Below, piece after piece: positions 25,205-38,100 of a stretch of 64,000 nucleotides of DNA. The translations under genes and the position numbers were made by a program. Below the pieces are notes generated by a model. It saw only the letters and a list, made by a program, of their open reading frames with translations, was not told where the DNA came from and searched no databases. Origin of the DNA: Clytia hemisphaerica (Eukaryota; Cnidaria; Hydrozoa; Leptothecata; Clytiidae); NCBI GenBank assembly GCA_902728285.1, contig CACVBU010000017.1, positions 943,516 to 1,007,515 of the forward strand, in the 5' to 3' direction. Every line of letters begins with the position of its first letter. Position 1 is the first letter of the stretch.

Positions 25205-26045
25205 TCGATTCGGGTGGGACACTCCTTTCAACCCCGGCACATGAAAAACCTCTATGAGACACATTAGAGGGATAGAAACTTGTTACTCGATGTTTTCTTG
25301 AAATATGAGAGAAAAGTCGCATCAGGTGGGAATCCCACTCCTTTAAACCCCAGCACATGAAAAACCTCTATGAGACACATTAGAGGGATAGAAACTTGTT
25401 ACTCGATGTTTTCTTGAAATATGAGAGAAAAGTCGCATCAGGTGGGACCCACTCCTTTTTAAACCCCAGCACATGAAAAACCTCTATGAGACACTTAGAG
25501 GGATAGAAACTTGTTACTCGATGTTTTCTTGAAATACGAGAGAAAAGTCGCATCAGGTGGGAATCCCACTCCTTTAAACCCCAGCACATGAAAAACCTCT
25601 ATGAGACACATTAGAGGGATAGAAACTTGTTACTCGATGTTTTCTTGAAATATGAGAGAAAAGTCGCATCAGGTGGGAATCCCACTCCTTTCAACTCGAG
25701 CACATGAAAAACTACTATGAGACACATTAGAGGGATAGAAGCTTGTTACTCGATGTTTTCTTGAAATATGAGAGAAAAGTCGCATCAAGTGGGAATCCCA
25801 CTCCTTTCAACTCCAGCACATGAAAAACCTCTATGAGACACATTAGAGGGATAGAAACTTGTTACTCGATGTTTTCTTGAAATATGAGAGAAAAGTCGCA
25901 TCAAGTGGGAATCCCACTCCTTTCAACTCCAGCACATGAAAAACCTCTATGAGACACATTAGAGGGATAGAAACTTGTTACTCGATGTTTTCTTGAAATA
26001 TGAGAGAAAAGTCGCATATCAGGTGGGAATCCCACTCCTTTCAAC
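25205..26045. repeat. 116-bp tandem repeat, about seven units
   Basis: The anchor CACTCCTTT recurs at 25220, 25336, 25450, 25567, 25683, 25799, 25915 and 26033 (spacing 114-118). Each unit holds AACCTCTATGAGACACATTA followed by GAGG (a stem CCTCTA/TAGAGG), CTTGTTACTCGATGTTTTCT and AGAGAAAAGTCGCATCA. Most units end with the near-palindrome GTGGGAATCCCAC. Units differ by only a few bases, so the array is young or homogenised. Minus-strand frames through it are by-products. Confidence 0.9.
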
Positions 26046-26489
26046 CCAAGGACATGAACAACTACTATGAATGAGGACTAGAAGCTATGTTATTCGATGT
26101 TTTGTCCGCAAAGTCATTTGAGACGTATATCATCTTGGTGTTACCCGCGTTTCAAACAAATCAGCGGAATGAATCTTTCTGGCGTTTTTTTAATCTCAGG
26201 CACCAGGTAGTACAAGATACCCGAGAGTGTGGATCGTGCTTTTAGAAAAGAAATACGAAAGCCTCTGTGTTTTATTGGTGAAAAAGATCGACTTTTCTAG
26301 AGACAGGAATTTTCAAATATCGAACTAACAAATCAACATGTCTAGCTCGACTATAAATATTTCATACTAACAGCTCGTTGGATGCTTTCGTATCACAAAC
26401 GAGGCAATAGCAAACTTGTTCTCTTCTGTGCTTTATTGTAGGGGTCACTTTGGAATTTTTTATAAATAATGAAATTTTTGTCCGCTAAA

Positions 26490-26628
26490 TGGAGGTGTCC
26501 GCTAATTGAGTGTCCGCCTTTTGGAGACTTTTTTAAAATAAAAGGATTTGACTAGGAAACGGCCGGGGAAAATTATTATGTCCGCTAATCAGAGGTGTCC
26601 GCTAATTGGAGGTTCTACTGTAATAACA
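26490..26628. mobile_element. fragment of a pogo/Tigger-like element end
   Basis: The right end reads, in reverse complement, CAGTAGAACCTCCAATTAGC followed by GGACACC. This is the familiar terminal text of pogo-group DNA elements, and it is followed by TA. GTGTCCGCTAATTG and GTCCGCTAAATGG words repeat inside. The left end is not well defined, so it is a short non-autonomous or truncated copy. Confidence 0.6.
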
Positions 26629-27255
26629 AATACGAGCTGTAATTGTAAAGATGAAAATTTTGTTTTGAAGACTGGATTTGATGAAATAAGACATTATAAG
26701 ATTTTACTCTATATACTGTGTATAATAACAAATTCGAGGAAAGAAAGCCTTAAAGATGAAAATTTTGTATTGTGAACTGAATTTGATGAATTTGGCTTGT
26801 AATCTATACACTAAACGACTAAACGTTTTTTTTAAGAAAAGCAGCCTCGTTGTTTCTTAAGAAATCGGCCTTTTGAGCCTTAACTAAACTTTTTGACATA
26901 ATCAGCCTTATGGAAGGCTGGATTGGAAGGTTCTTAAAAAAAAACGAATTAAAAAATGTTATTTTCTCATTCTCAGCCTCAGCATGTTTCTTAGTTTTTA
27001 GGCATTCTGAGCCTTATGTTTCTTAAAAGTGTGTTTCTTAAAATAAAAAAACGAAAGAAAGAAAGATAAAACCGCTTCTAGTTCTTATAAAATTTGTGAA
27101 CTGGAAATGTCTAGGCTCAATCGCACAGCAGGCTCAACTGACACTGCTCACTTTTGAAAAACAGATTTAATTGAAACAAAATTCTCAAGAATGAAAACTC
27201 TCAAACATTATCTTCATAAAAATTATTTTTCTGGTTTTCGAAATTATAGAAACGA
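26629..27255. other. no gene recognised
   Basis: AAAGATGAAAATTTTGT and AACTG(G/A)ATTTGATGAA recur at about 26647 and 26752, a diverged duplication of roughly 105 bases. At 26.83-27.04 kb TTTCTTAAGAAA-type and GCCTTA words recur. No gene. Confidence 0.4.
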
Positions 27256-27281
27256 GTTATGGTTTTTGAGTTTGCAACACA

Positions 27282-27570
27282 CATCATAAATGATTACATC
27301 GAAGGTACTAACTCAACACATATCATAAATGATTACGTCGAAGGTACTACCTCAACACATATCATAAATGATTACGTCGAAGGTACTACCTCAACACATA
27401 TCATAAATGATTACGTCGAAGGTACTACCTCAACACATATCATAAATGATTACGTCGAAGGTACTGCCTCAACACATATCATAAACGATTACGTCGAAGG
27501 TACTACCTCAACACATATCATAAATGATTACATCGAAGATACTACCTCAACACATATCATAAATAAGTTA
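27282..27570 (+). repeat. 39-bp minisatellite, seven units
   Basis: The unit contains ACACATATCATAAATGATTA, then CGTCGAAGGTACTACCTCA, repeated at exactly 39 bases with rare single changes. Because 39 is a multiple of three, one frame (27259-27579) stays open and reads THIINDYVEGTTS repeats. It has an ATG but no signal peptide, domain or splice context. I treat it as a repeat rather than a gene. Confidence 0.9.
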
Positions 27571-27926
27571 ATCGATTAAATGTAGGGAGGGGAGTCTGGA
27601 GAGGGTAAACACATCGATGGGGGTGGAGAAATGAACTAGAGATTCGTAACTCTTTTCTTATTCAATATAATCAATCAAGCAATCAATGGGAAATAAAGGG
27701 ATAAAAACACTAGATAAAAAAAAAGTATTTTGTAATTCAGTTTAAATATCAATCAGAGAAGTGTGAATTGATTTTTTCAAGAAGTTTTTTATCTATCCTT
27801 TTACACTTCACTTCATCGACGTATTCCCAAAAAAGTTTTGTTTGAGACGCATGAAACTCAAATCGATTAGCAAAAACCAATCCCCTTAAACTATACCGTC
27901 GTTTTTTGTTTTTTTATTGTTTTTTT
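27571..27926. other. AT-rich flank to the left of the DUF6589 array
   Basis: It ends in T-rich text (GTTTTTTTATTGTTTTTTT) that abuts copy A inside its first exon. This is unique sequence and not the spacer that precedes copies B and C. Confidence 0.5.
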
Positions 27927-30900
27927 AAAAACGAAAGCATCTGTAAAAAATGTCACAGAAATATAAAATCCATCAAGGAAAAGGACGAAATTAGGGAATC
28001 ATGGGTAAAAAATACTGGATGTAAAAGAAAAAGAGTGTCTTTTGAGGAGATACAGACGGTAAGAGTCATAATATAATTCAATTTTCTGCTTCAATCTTAA
28101 TTGTATCATATAACTACTAGTCAGTACTTTGAAATGACGCTTTAGGTTTTTTCAAGCGTCTATAGGGTTTTAAACACTCTTTTTTGATAAGCATAATAAC
28201 ATCCTAACATTTTTAGCCGTTTTTTTGATTCTGATTCGAATCAGTTTTTCAACAAAAAATTGAAAATTTTCATCAAATCAAGGATAAGATCGTACGCTTT
28301 AAATATTTTATCTGAGGCTAAAAACGAAATTTCGCTTTAAACGGATTTTCCAGCATGCTTATAAAAAGAAGTGCATTGTTTGCTAGGATTATGGAATTTT
28401 TACGATACCATTGTTTTTACCTATGGGCTTTCCCTCTTTCTAGAGACCGTCGGTGGGAACCTATGAAATAGATGAAAATGATTTGAAAAGAATCGCTGAA
28501 ATCTCCGAGATAGAAATTTCTAAAGCTTTTAGCAGTACGAAAATGTCAGACACCTCCCTAGAATCGATTTGTAACGTCAACGAAAGAAGCTTTGTGCAGA
28601 AATGGACAGCTTTTGCCCGTTGATATCGACAGTACTAAATGCCGTTATGAAAGTTACAAAGGAAGACCCAAAAATCGGACCCAAATCTACTTGCTATGGA
28701 GTGATGTGTAAAGCTAGGTTAGTTATGATTGTTTTGGAAATTCGAAAAATGCTAAGCAAAAATTATTAACAGCAATTTAGGCATACTCTCGAGTGCCAGA
28801 TAAACAACGGGGGGGGGGGGTGAAAAATTAACTGGGAGGGGGGGTCCTAATATTAAAAATCGCGGGGGGGGGGGGGGTTGGAAAATACGAAAAATTTAAC
28901 AAGCGGGTAGGCCGTTTATTCGGCACCCGAGATAGGATATGAGAGGTGGAGTCATTCTGTTGGGCTAGAAGGACTAGGAGAAGGCACATATATCATATCC
29001 GACCTACACAAGAAAGGATAAGTTCTGACAAAGCAAGTTGCTCTAGTATTAGGCTTCTGCTCATCCTCTAGCAAAAGAGTTTCTTATGGAAGTATAGGTC
29101 TGCGAATCAGAGTACTCTAGTATGGGTCAGAAATTTGAGAAAATCGTAGAAATATTTTGTTCAAACTCAGCGAAACCGTAGTTGTAAAATTGAGAGCCTC
29201 CCGGACTATTTTTTTTTGCTTGAAATATTTTGAAGAAAATCAAAATTTTATTTTCATTTTCACTTTTTACTTCCATACAAGGTATTCTACAAGTAAAGGG
29301 GTGTTGTTGGCTCACCGCAATGATCAATTGCTTTTTGCCTCAGGCGCAAAAAAAAGTAGTTTCAAGTGGTACAATAAATTGGGCTTAACAAACTCCTACA
29401 CTACTGGTTTAAAGAAAAACAAAAAGCTGAGTAAAAATCACGATTATGATGTCAAAAAGTGGAAAGAGCAGATCGAAAATAACGAAGATTCTAAACCCGA
29501 GTACCAGGTTAATCGATTTTTCTCTTGATTTCACTATTGTTGAGATTTAGAAAATATTGATACTGATCATCAAATTCAAAAATCCTTAGCTTATTACTCC
29601 TTTACAAACAGCTAAAAATTATTTAATCTGCTTATAAATAATTGATTTGTATTCATCAGATTACCGGAGACAACCTGGACATTGAACAACAAGTTAGACA
29701 TCAAGGCATAAAGAATCCGAACAAGTCATTGCATTGGTTTAATGTGATAGCTTCAAAAGACAGGGTCATGAAAGCACAAGGTTCACAGCTAGACTTCTAG
29801 CGTTGTATCATTTCTTTAGTTGAGGGGATGGGAATTTTGTGTAGGGTTAATAGTGTCAAATTAGGGTTAAATTAAAGCATATGGTAAAAGAGATTAACCA
29901 CTGTTTAGGGGGGGTGCTATAAAGTGTATAAATTATAAAATATTTTTTATTAGAATCCTCTTTTTTTTTCCAACAGACAACAAGACCACAGAAGATTATC
30001 AAAATTTTTCGATTCTGCCAAGTGTATCTGATTCAACAGAGGTTTTGGACGATTTCAAATTCCTTGTCAGCCGATCAATCGCAAAATTTATGCCGTCCTT
30101 TAAGATGTTTCAGAAAGTAATTCCAAAACATATGAAACATGACTTTTCAGAGGAAATGTCCAAACCGTCAGAGGTGGTAGGTCTAAGACAAATCAATTTA
30201 TTACTTCGTTTTCAGTTTGTTGTTAAATTTTCTTTCGTATACTATTTTTTAATAAGCCAGATTAACCTACATTTTCATTTCTTTTACCAGGTACCACTCG
30301 GTCTTTTATTCGAGAACGAAAACGAGTCTTCGGGAATGTTCAAGATATTGGACCATCTTCAAAAGGAATACGTCCCTACGTATGTTAATGAAGAAAACGA
30401 AACGGAAGTATGTTCTACTTAAAGTTTTTTAACAACAATTTTCACCTTTTAATATTAACAAGATAAATCAGATCAGAATCAGATAAACTATGAAATAATG
30501 AATCATGAATGTAAGATTTTCATATAATAATTGGCTAATTTAAAAAAGAATTCTCTAAGGTTATCTAAAATATGTTTTCAGGTATTACAACAAATCCATT
30601 TTGGTGGCGATCAGAAGACTGAAATTCGATCGGGGTCGTTGTTACGTGCAATGTCGGATGGTGACACGGCTTTCGAAAGATTGGATGGGCTTCTCCCCAA
30701 ATTTGAAGACTGGCATTTAAAAAGAACTTTCAGTGACGTAAGTTAGGGCAAGGATTGGTGGTAACTAATTCTGATAAGCACTCTAAATAAATGGTCTTGT
30801 AAATCAAATGTGTGATTATGCCTTATATATATCATTAAAAAAAGTTTAAAGATATATATTAAATTTGAAAATAATAATTCTCATTTTATCTTCAGGTCAA

Positions 30901-32488
30901 AGAGAGCATATTTGGTCACCCAAACTCTGGAAGTCAATTCGGAACTTCTCAATGGGCTATGAATGTACTTCGTTGCACCAATGCCAAAAAGGGGCCTCAT
31001 AAAGCATTCAACGCTTACTCAGAATACACTGATAAAGAGCTCGATGCACAAATTGTATCAATTGCGATGACTTACTTTGGTATGAAAAATATAGAAGGTG
31101 AGTATTTTTAGTATTATAAATAGTGATATTTTAAGGGTCCACTTTCACTTTAACCTGTATACAAGAGAATCTTTTTTAGTGAAAGAAAGAAATTCAAACA
31201 TAATCAAAAAATAATATAAACATAACTTTTTGTCTAGATGATCCTGTGCCAGTCGAGATTAAAAAATCCTCAAATGAAGATAAAGCTGAGTGGCTCTACT
31301 CTGCAGTGGAATCAATGCTTGAACAGTGAGTGAAAATATAAATATAATTACTCAAAAAATATAAAAAATATAGTCAAAGAAATATAAAACTTTCAACTAC
31401 TCATAACTCTAAAAACACAGAAAGACAAGACAGAACAAACAAAAAGATTTTCAAGCAGGACATAAATAATAGAATGATAAGTATCCTAATACATTAATGC
31501 GATAGGAATAAGGATCCCATTCAATTAAAAGATATGCCTTAAATTTTCTTTAGATACATTGTAACGTACGATGACTCGATTGAAAGAGTTCGCACACAGC
31601 TACAAACAAAAAGCCAACCAGCAAAACCCAAAGAATTGTTTGATTGTATCAAAGCTGAATCTGGAGAGTGTAAACACAAACCATTTCAGAGAAAACTGGC
31701 TAGAGACAATCACGAGATTAAAAAGCACGGCTATGACAGGTAAATTTAACGATTTGAATATTTCAACTAAGTTCGAATACCTTGTACTCTCTTTTTTAAG
31801 CTAAATAGAAACATATAACTCAAATTTTAAAGTGTAAATATAAAATTCTAACAACTTTTGAATATGTTAAAAAATGAACATGATATTTTTCCAAGCCTAT
31901 TAATGACATGAAATATAGAATAATGTTATAGATAATTTTTAGTATTATTCATAATTTAGAAAAGCTGTAGAAGCTGAAAAAGCTGCTCAAGAGCAAGAAA
32001 ATGCACAGAAGGAGCAAGCAAATGAACAAGAAACTGAGAATGAGGACAAAGAAGACTACACCCTTGAGTACCAAAAGGCTTTATTCACTTTTAATCTGTT
32101 CATCCGTAACATTAACGACGCGATAAGAGAGGGCGATGGCGAAAGATTAATGAGATGTTACAAATTTGTTTTGCTGTATTTTAAAGCCACCAACCATCAC
32201 CAGTACACTTATTCTATGATAAAATTATTTCATCAGATTAAACTTCAACCTGAAAACGCATTTAAACTGATTTGGTGTAGATTTATTAACACTGTTGGTT
32301 CTCCTGGTCGAAACATTAGTATCGATTTACATCTTGAACATCAAAATAATTTTTTGAAGGAACAGTTAAAAGGACTCAGATCTAACTTGAATGAAAAGAA
32401 TGCGGAACGTGTCTCTCATTCTGTAAGAAAACTTAGCCAAATCATCCACAATGTTGAATCCATTTGCCTCGTTTTCAATCCAACTTAA
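27927..32488 (+). pseudogene. DUF6589 protein gene, copy A (5'-truncated, frameshifted, 3'-truncated)
   Basis: Exons: about 27927-28058 (partial), 28444-28737, 29282-29507, 29660-29780, 29977-30176, 30291-30407, 30582-30737, 30896-31097, 31238-31325, 31554-31739 and 31960-32488. The first 55 or so residues are missing. In exon 2 one A is missing relative to copies B and C (AACGAAAGAAG against AACGAAAAGAAG near 28580), which shifts the frame. Exon 11 stops after NVESICLVFNPT, because the array junction replaces the last 75 or so residues seen in copy C. The other exons are intact. The body is as described for copy C. It is almost certainly not functional. Confidence 0.85.
28786..28933. mobile_element. 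G-run MITE in intron 2, copy A
   Basis: The ends are CTCTCGAGTGCCAGATAAAC and, in reverse complement, close to CTCTCGGGTGCCGAATAAAC, flanked by TA. The same insertion is at 36213-36360 (copy B) and 43637-43774 (copy C), so it predates the array. G-run lengths differ among the copies. Confidence 0.75.
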
Positions 32489-35191
32489 TATACGATTTAC
32501 GAACAAAACTACTTTAAATGTAATGCATCTAAATTAATCAGCGCAGTTAGATATATTACATTTAAACCATTACGCATCGTCTTTTGATGCATTACATCTA
32601 AATATTCTTTCATGGTCGTGTTGGTTCGACACCTAAAGTCCGTGCAGCCGTCTGCAGTGGAAAGAACGAAAAAGAAAATGACTGAGAAAACTAACATACA
32701 ATACATAATATAAAAAAATGTTTCAATTTTTCAAAAATGCAGTTAAGCTAAAAAATCATTTAAAGATTCTCCGAATTTCATAAAATTCTCTGGAAATCTA
32801 TCAAAACACTTTACAATTTGTTTTCGCAAGAAAGATCTTTCAGTTCCCTGATTGAACATGCGCTTGAAAAGTTCTGAAATTCTGGGCTGAACATCTTCAA
32901 AAAGAAGAGTGCATCTAGCAATGCATAGGACCTCAGAATATATAGAACTGTAAAAGATGATTCATGGTAAATACCATCTTTATGTGGCATTCTCACGATG
33001 AAAAAGGGAAGGCGTCTTTCTTGTCAAACAATTTGAAGATGTTATTACGCACGGAGCGAGCGTTAGCGAGCGGAGTGCGACTCTTTTGGCATACGCATCC
33101 GCGTAAGCAAAATTTACAAAATTTCAATGATATGCGGGTACTAAAAATGGAAATTCAGTGTTTTTTTCACGATTTTTTTCGTCTAGCCGCTATTCCAACA
33201 TGTTTAGCCTCTGGAATGTTTCAACTTTGAAAATTTCGTGAAAATTAGCGTTTTTTGAAATGAAGTCGTTGCAGTGTCAATCTTAGCCTAGAAATCTAAG
33301 CTACCATTCAGTCACTTGGTAAAAATATGATGGTTAAAGTTGTGACTGAATAAGTAGCTTAGTTCACCCTCCAGTTTACAGTTGATAACGAAAATTTGAA
33401 ACTCGCGCGAATGATGACGTATCAAACATAATTAGGATAAATTATGCGAAAAAAATCCCTTTAAAAATGGCGCATTAAAATCAAAACAACATTGTGTGGT
33501 GTGAAGAAAAGCTAGAAAGAAAGTTGAGTATTCTCTAAACAATTAGAAAAGACATAATCAGTCACATTTGATTGAATTCCTTTTAGTAGAGGGCATTTTG
33601 TAAAATCGCTCGACTGTTTTGTTAGAAGCACTTGTTATACATTTTTGGAAAGCTAAGGGGTAGGGGAATCGAAATTACTATGTTTCCAATTTTTTTCGGA
33701 CACTTTGGTGTGATTTTCGGACAAATATGACGGTCTCAGGCAAAAATCATAGGGTTAGAAATTAATGAAAATTTTAGCTCGAGAAAACGGAGACCTGTTG
33801 TATATTTTTGGAAAGCTCTCAAAAAATTAGGATTAGAGATATATTGCAAGTATAGGTGATTTCAGTACCTAACTCGAGATATTGAGCTTCAAAAAGCCCA
33901 AAAACTGGACAAAATAGCTGTCTCTGGCTGAAAAACACGGTTTTCAAGGGTTAATATCTCGAGTTAGGTACAGAAATCACCTATACTTGCAATATATCTC
34001 TAATCTTAATTTTTTGAGAGCTTTCCAAAAATATACAACAGGTCTCTTTTTTCTCGAGCTAAAATTCTCATTAATTTTTAACCCTATGATTTTTGCCTGA
34101 GACCGTCATATTTGTCCGAAAATCACACCAAAGTGTCCGAAAAAAAATTGGAAACATAGTAATTTCGATTCCCCTACCCCTTAGCTTTCCAAAAGTGTAT
34201 AACAAGTGCTTCTAACAAAACAGTCAAGCGATTCCAAAAAATCGAACAAAATTCCCCCTACTATTTGTAAAAACTTAAGTTACAACCAAACGAATACTTA
34301 TATCAGCAAGAATCATAAAAAAACCGAAGTTTTAATGCCAAGATACAAACCAAATACAACCAAAACATAATCTTTTTTCAATCAAATGATGTATAAAACG
34401 TCCAAGGAAGTTCCTATCGTCTTCTGTAAACGCCATCTTGAACGTTTGTTTTCATATTTCAAGCATAGACGAAAATGTTCAAATGTTTTTGTTTCCTTGG
34501 CTTAATATACACATGAAAAACAGAAGATTCCTTTTGCAAAAAATACTTTCAGTGTTCAACCATGGAAATATTTAGATTGTTCTGATTGGTTGTTATTTTT
34601 CTAAAAAAAAGTTTTATTGTTCTGATTGGTTGTTATTTTTCTAAAAAAAAATTTTTTTATAACAAATTCTTTCTTAGAATAACAGTTCTCCATTGTAGTT
34701 CATTTTGTATAATGAGTAGAGTGCATGCCTCTATCACTCGATAAAAAACCTCCAAGAAGGAGAAAAAAGGCGGGAAACGTCAAAAACACATGGCGATAAT
34801 TTTTAGCTTTTTTTCTCTCTTTTTTCTCAATATCTGTTATTGCAGTTGTTAATTCGTTTTTTGGATATTATAATATTGACAACATTTATAAAAATAATGT
34901 AAACAATAACTAAATAATAGAAACTGAGTAGTTTATAAAATATTTCCGATATTTTTCAATTCCAGACAGCATATGTAAAGAAGCAAAAAAAAACGCGGGA
35001 AATGTTTGACGCCATAACTAACCATGTCTGTCTCACACTCCCTCCCTATGGCTTTATGTCCTTGCTAAGTGTGCATTTTCAACGACTCGTCCAAAAATGG
35101 CCTACGTGAGAGAGAAGAGTGAAAAAAAATGAAACGATTGTGTGAGTGGAAGACATTTTTAATTGAATCTTGAGAAGATAACGAGATAGGC
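32463..35191. other. array spacer 1, upstream region of copy B
   Basis: It holds the AGATGTAAT-type palindromic words (32513-32615), a CGGAGCGAGCGTTAGCGAGC stretch near 33051, and a small hairpin (CTAAGCTACCATTCAGTCAC with its complement, about 33295-33362). It also holds the 680-bp foldback and a tandem pair of ATTGTTCTGATTGGTTGTTA (about 34575 and 34617) with an inverted CCAAT box. All of this recurs at 39888-42616, before copy C. The last 900 bases probably include the promoter of the following gene copy. Confidence 0.6.
33584..34263. mobile_element. long foldback (arms about 280 bp), spacer 1
   Basis: The left arm (33604-33883: AATCGCTCGACTGTTTTGTT ... ACCTAACTCGAGATATT) and right arm (33953-34233: AATATCTCGAGTTAGGTAC ... 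AACAAAACAGTCAAGCGATT) are near-perfect reverse complements around a 69-base loop. Outer ends TAGTAGAGGG/CCCCCTACTA extend the pairing with a small gap. There is no open frame. It fits a foldback-type non-autonomous DNA element. If transcribed it would form a long hairpin RNA. Confidence 0.85.
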
Positions 35192-38100
35192 ATGGATGTC
35201 AGGGAGGAGCCTTCACCCTCATGTTCATCGTCGGGCTGTAAACTATGTTGCAAAGAATTTGAAAGAGGAGAGGCTAGACGAAATATTCTCAAAAGTAAAG
35301 AAATTGTTGACGATTTAAAAAGTATCGGCATTGAATTTACTCACATTTATGAAAACGAAAGCATCTGTAAAAAATGTCACAGAAATATAAAATCCATCAA
35401 GGAAAAGGACGAAATTAGGGAATCATGGGTAAAAAATACTGGATGTAAAAGAAAAAGAGTGTCTTTTGAGGAGATACAGACGGTAAGGAGTCATAATATA
35501 ATTCAATTTTCTGCTTCAATCTTAATTGTATCATATAACTACTAGTCAGTACTTTGAAATGACGCTTTAGGTTTTTTCAAGCGTCTATAGGGTTTTAAAC
35601 ACTCTTTTTTGATAAGCATAATAACATCCTAACATTTTTAGCCGTTTCTTTTGATTCTGATTCGAATCAGTTTTTCAACAAAAAATTGAAAGTTTTCATC
35701 AAATCAAGGATAAGATCGTACGCTTTAAATATTTTATCTGAGGCTAAAAACGAAATTTCGCTTTAAACGGATTTTCCAGCATGCTTATAAAAAGAAGTGC
35801 ATTGTTTGCTAGGATTATGGAATTTTTACGATACCATTGTTTTTACCTATGGGCTTTCCCTCTTTCTAGAGACCGTCGGTGGGAACCTATGAAATAGATG
35901 AAAATGATTTGAAAAGAATCGCTGAAATCTCCGAGATAGAAATTTCTAAAGCTTTTAGCAGTACGAAAATGTCAGACACCTCCCTAGAATCGATTTGTAA
36001 CGTCAACGAAAAGAAGCTTTGTGCAGAAATGGACAGCTTTTGCCCGTTGATATCGACAGTACTAAATGCCGTTATGAAAGTTACAAAGGAAGACCCAAAA
36101 ATCGGACCCAAATCTACTTGCTATGGAGTGATGTGTAAAGCTAGGTTAGTTATGATTGTTTTGGAAATTCGAAAAATGCTAAGCAAAAATTATTAACAGC
36201 AATTTAGGCATACTCTCGAGTGCCAGATAAACAACGGGGGGGGGGGGTGGAAAAATTAACTGGGAGGGGGGTCCTAATATTAATAAGGTCGCGGGGGGGG
36301 GGGTTGGAAAAATACGAAAAATTTAACAAGCGGGTAGGCCATTTATTCGGCACCCGAGAGTAGGATATGAGAGGTGGAGTCATTCTGTTGGGCTAGAAGG
36401 ACTAGGAGAAGGCACATATATCATATCCGACCTACACAAGAAAGGATAAGTTCTGACAAAGCAAGTTGCTCTAGTATTAGGCTTCTGCTCATCCTCTAGC
36501 AAAAGAGTTTCTTATGGGAAGTATAGGTCTGCGAATCAGAGTACTCTAGTATGGGTCAGAAATTTGAGAAAATCGTAGAAATATTTTGTTCAAACTCAGC
36601 GAAACCGTAGTTGTAAAATTGAGAGCCCTCCCGGACTATTTTTTTTTGCTTGAAATATTTTGAAGAAAATCAAAATTTTATTTTCATTTTCACTTTTTAC
36701 TTCCATACAAGGTATTCTACAAGTAAAGGGGTGTTGTTGGCTCACCGCAATGATCAATTGCTTTTTGCCTCAGGCGCAAAAAAAAGTAGTTTCAAGTGGT
36801 ACAATAAATTGGGCTTAACAAACTCCTACACTACTGGTTTAAAGAAAAACAAAAAGCTGAGTAAAAATCACGATTATGATGTCAAAAAGTGGAAAGAGCA
36901 GATCGAAAATAACGAAGATTCTAAACCCGAGTACCAGGTTAATCGATTTTTCTCTTGATTTCACTATTGTTGAGATTTAGAAAATATTGATACTGATCAT
37001 CAAATTCAAAAATCCTTAGCTTATTACTCCTTTACAAACAGCTAAAAATTATTTAATCTGCTTATAAATAATTGATTTGTATTCATCAGATTACCGGAGA
37101 CAACCTGGACATTGAACAACAAGTTAGACATCAAGGCATAAAGAATCCGAACAAGTCATTGCATTGGTTTAATGTGATAGCTTCAAAAGACAGGGTCATG
37201 AAAGCACAAGGTTCACAGCTAGACTTCTAGCGTTGTATCATTTCTTTAGTTGAGGGGATGGGAATTTTGTGTAGGGTTAATAGTGTCAAATTAGGGTTAA
37301 ATTAAAGCATATGGTAAAAGAGATTAACCACTGTTTAGGGGGGGTGCTATAAAGTGTATAAATTATAAAATATTTTTTATTAGAATCCTCTTTTTTTTTT
37401 CCAACAGACAACAAGACCACAGAAGATTATCAAAATTTTTCGATTCTGCCAAGTGTATCTGATTCAACAGAGGTTTTGGACGATTTCAAATTCCTTGTCA
37501 GCCGATCAATCGCAAAATTTATGCCGTCCTTTAAGATGTTTCAGAAAGTAATTCCAAAACATATGAAACATGACTTTTCAGAGGAAATGTCCAAACCGTC
37601 AGAGGTGGTAGGTCTAAGACAAATCAATTTATTACTTCGTTTTCAGTTTGTTGTTAAATTTTCTTTCGTATACTATTTTTTAATAAGCCAGATTAACCTA
37701 CATTTTCATTTCTTTTACCAGGTACCACTCGGTCTTTTATTCGAGAACGAAAACGAGTCTTCGGGAATGTTCAAGATATTGGACCATCTTCAAAAGGAAT
37801 ACGTCCCTACGTATGTTAATGAAGAAAACGAAACGGAAGTATGTTCTACTTAAAGTTTTTTTAACAACAATTTTCACCTTTTAATATTAACAAGATAAAT
37901 CAGATCAGAATCAGATAAACTATGAAATAATGAATCATGAATGTAAGATTTTCATATAATAATTGGCTAATTTAAAAAAGAATTCTCTAAGGTTATCTAA
38001 AATATGTTTTCAGGTATTACAACAAATCCATTTTGGTGGCGATCAGAAGACTGAAATTCGATCGGGGTCGTTGTTACGTGCAATGTCGGATGGTGACACG

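Noticed and set aside
25152-25589. minus-strand frames reading CWGLKEWDSHLMRLFS
   Set aside because: They are repeated by the 116-bp satellite itself and broken differently in each unit.
25205-26045. CRISPR array, hammerhead ribozyme or spliced-leader RNA cluster
   Set aside because: Units are contiguous with no variable spacers. No CTGATGA...GAAA core in the right order, and no convincing Sm site.
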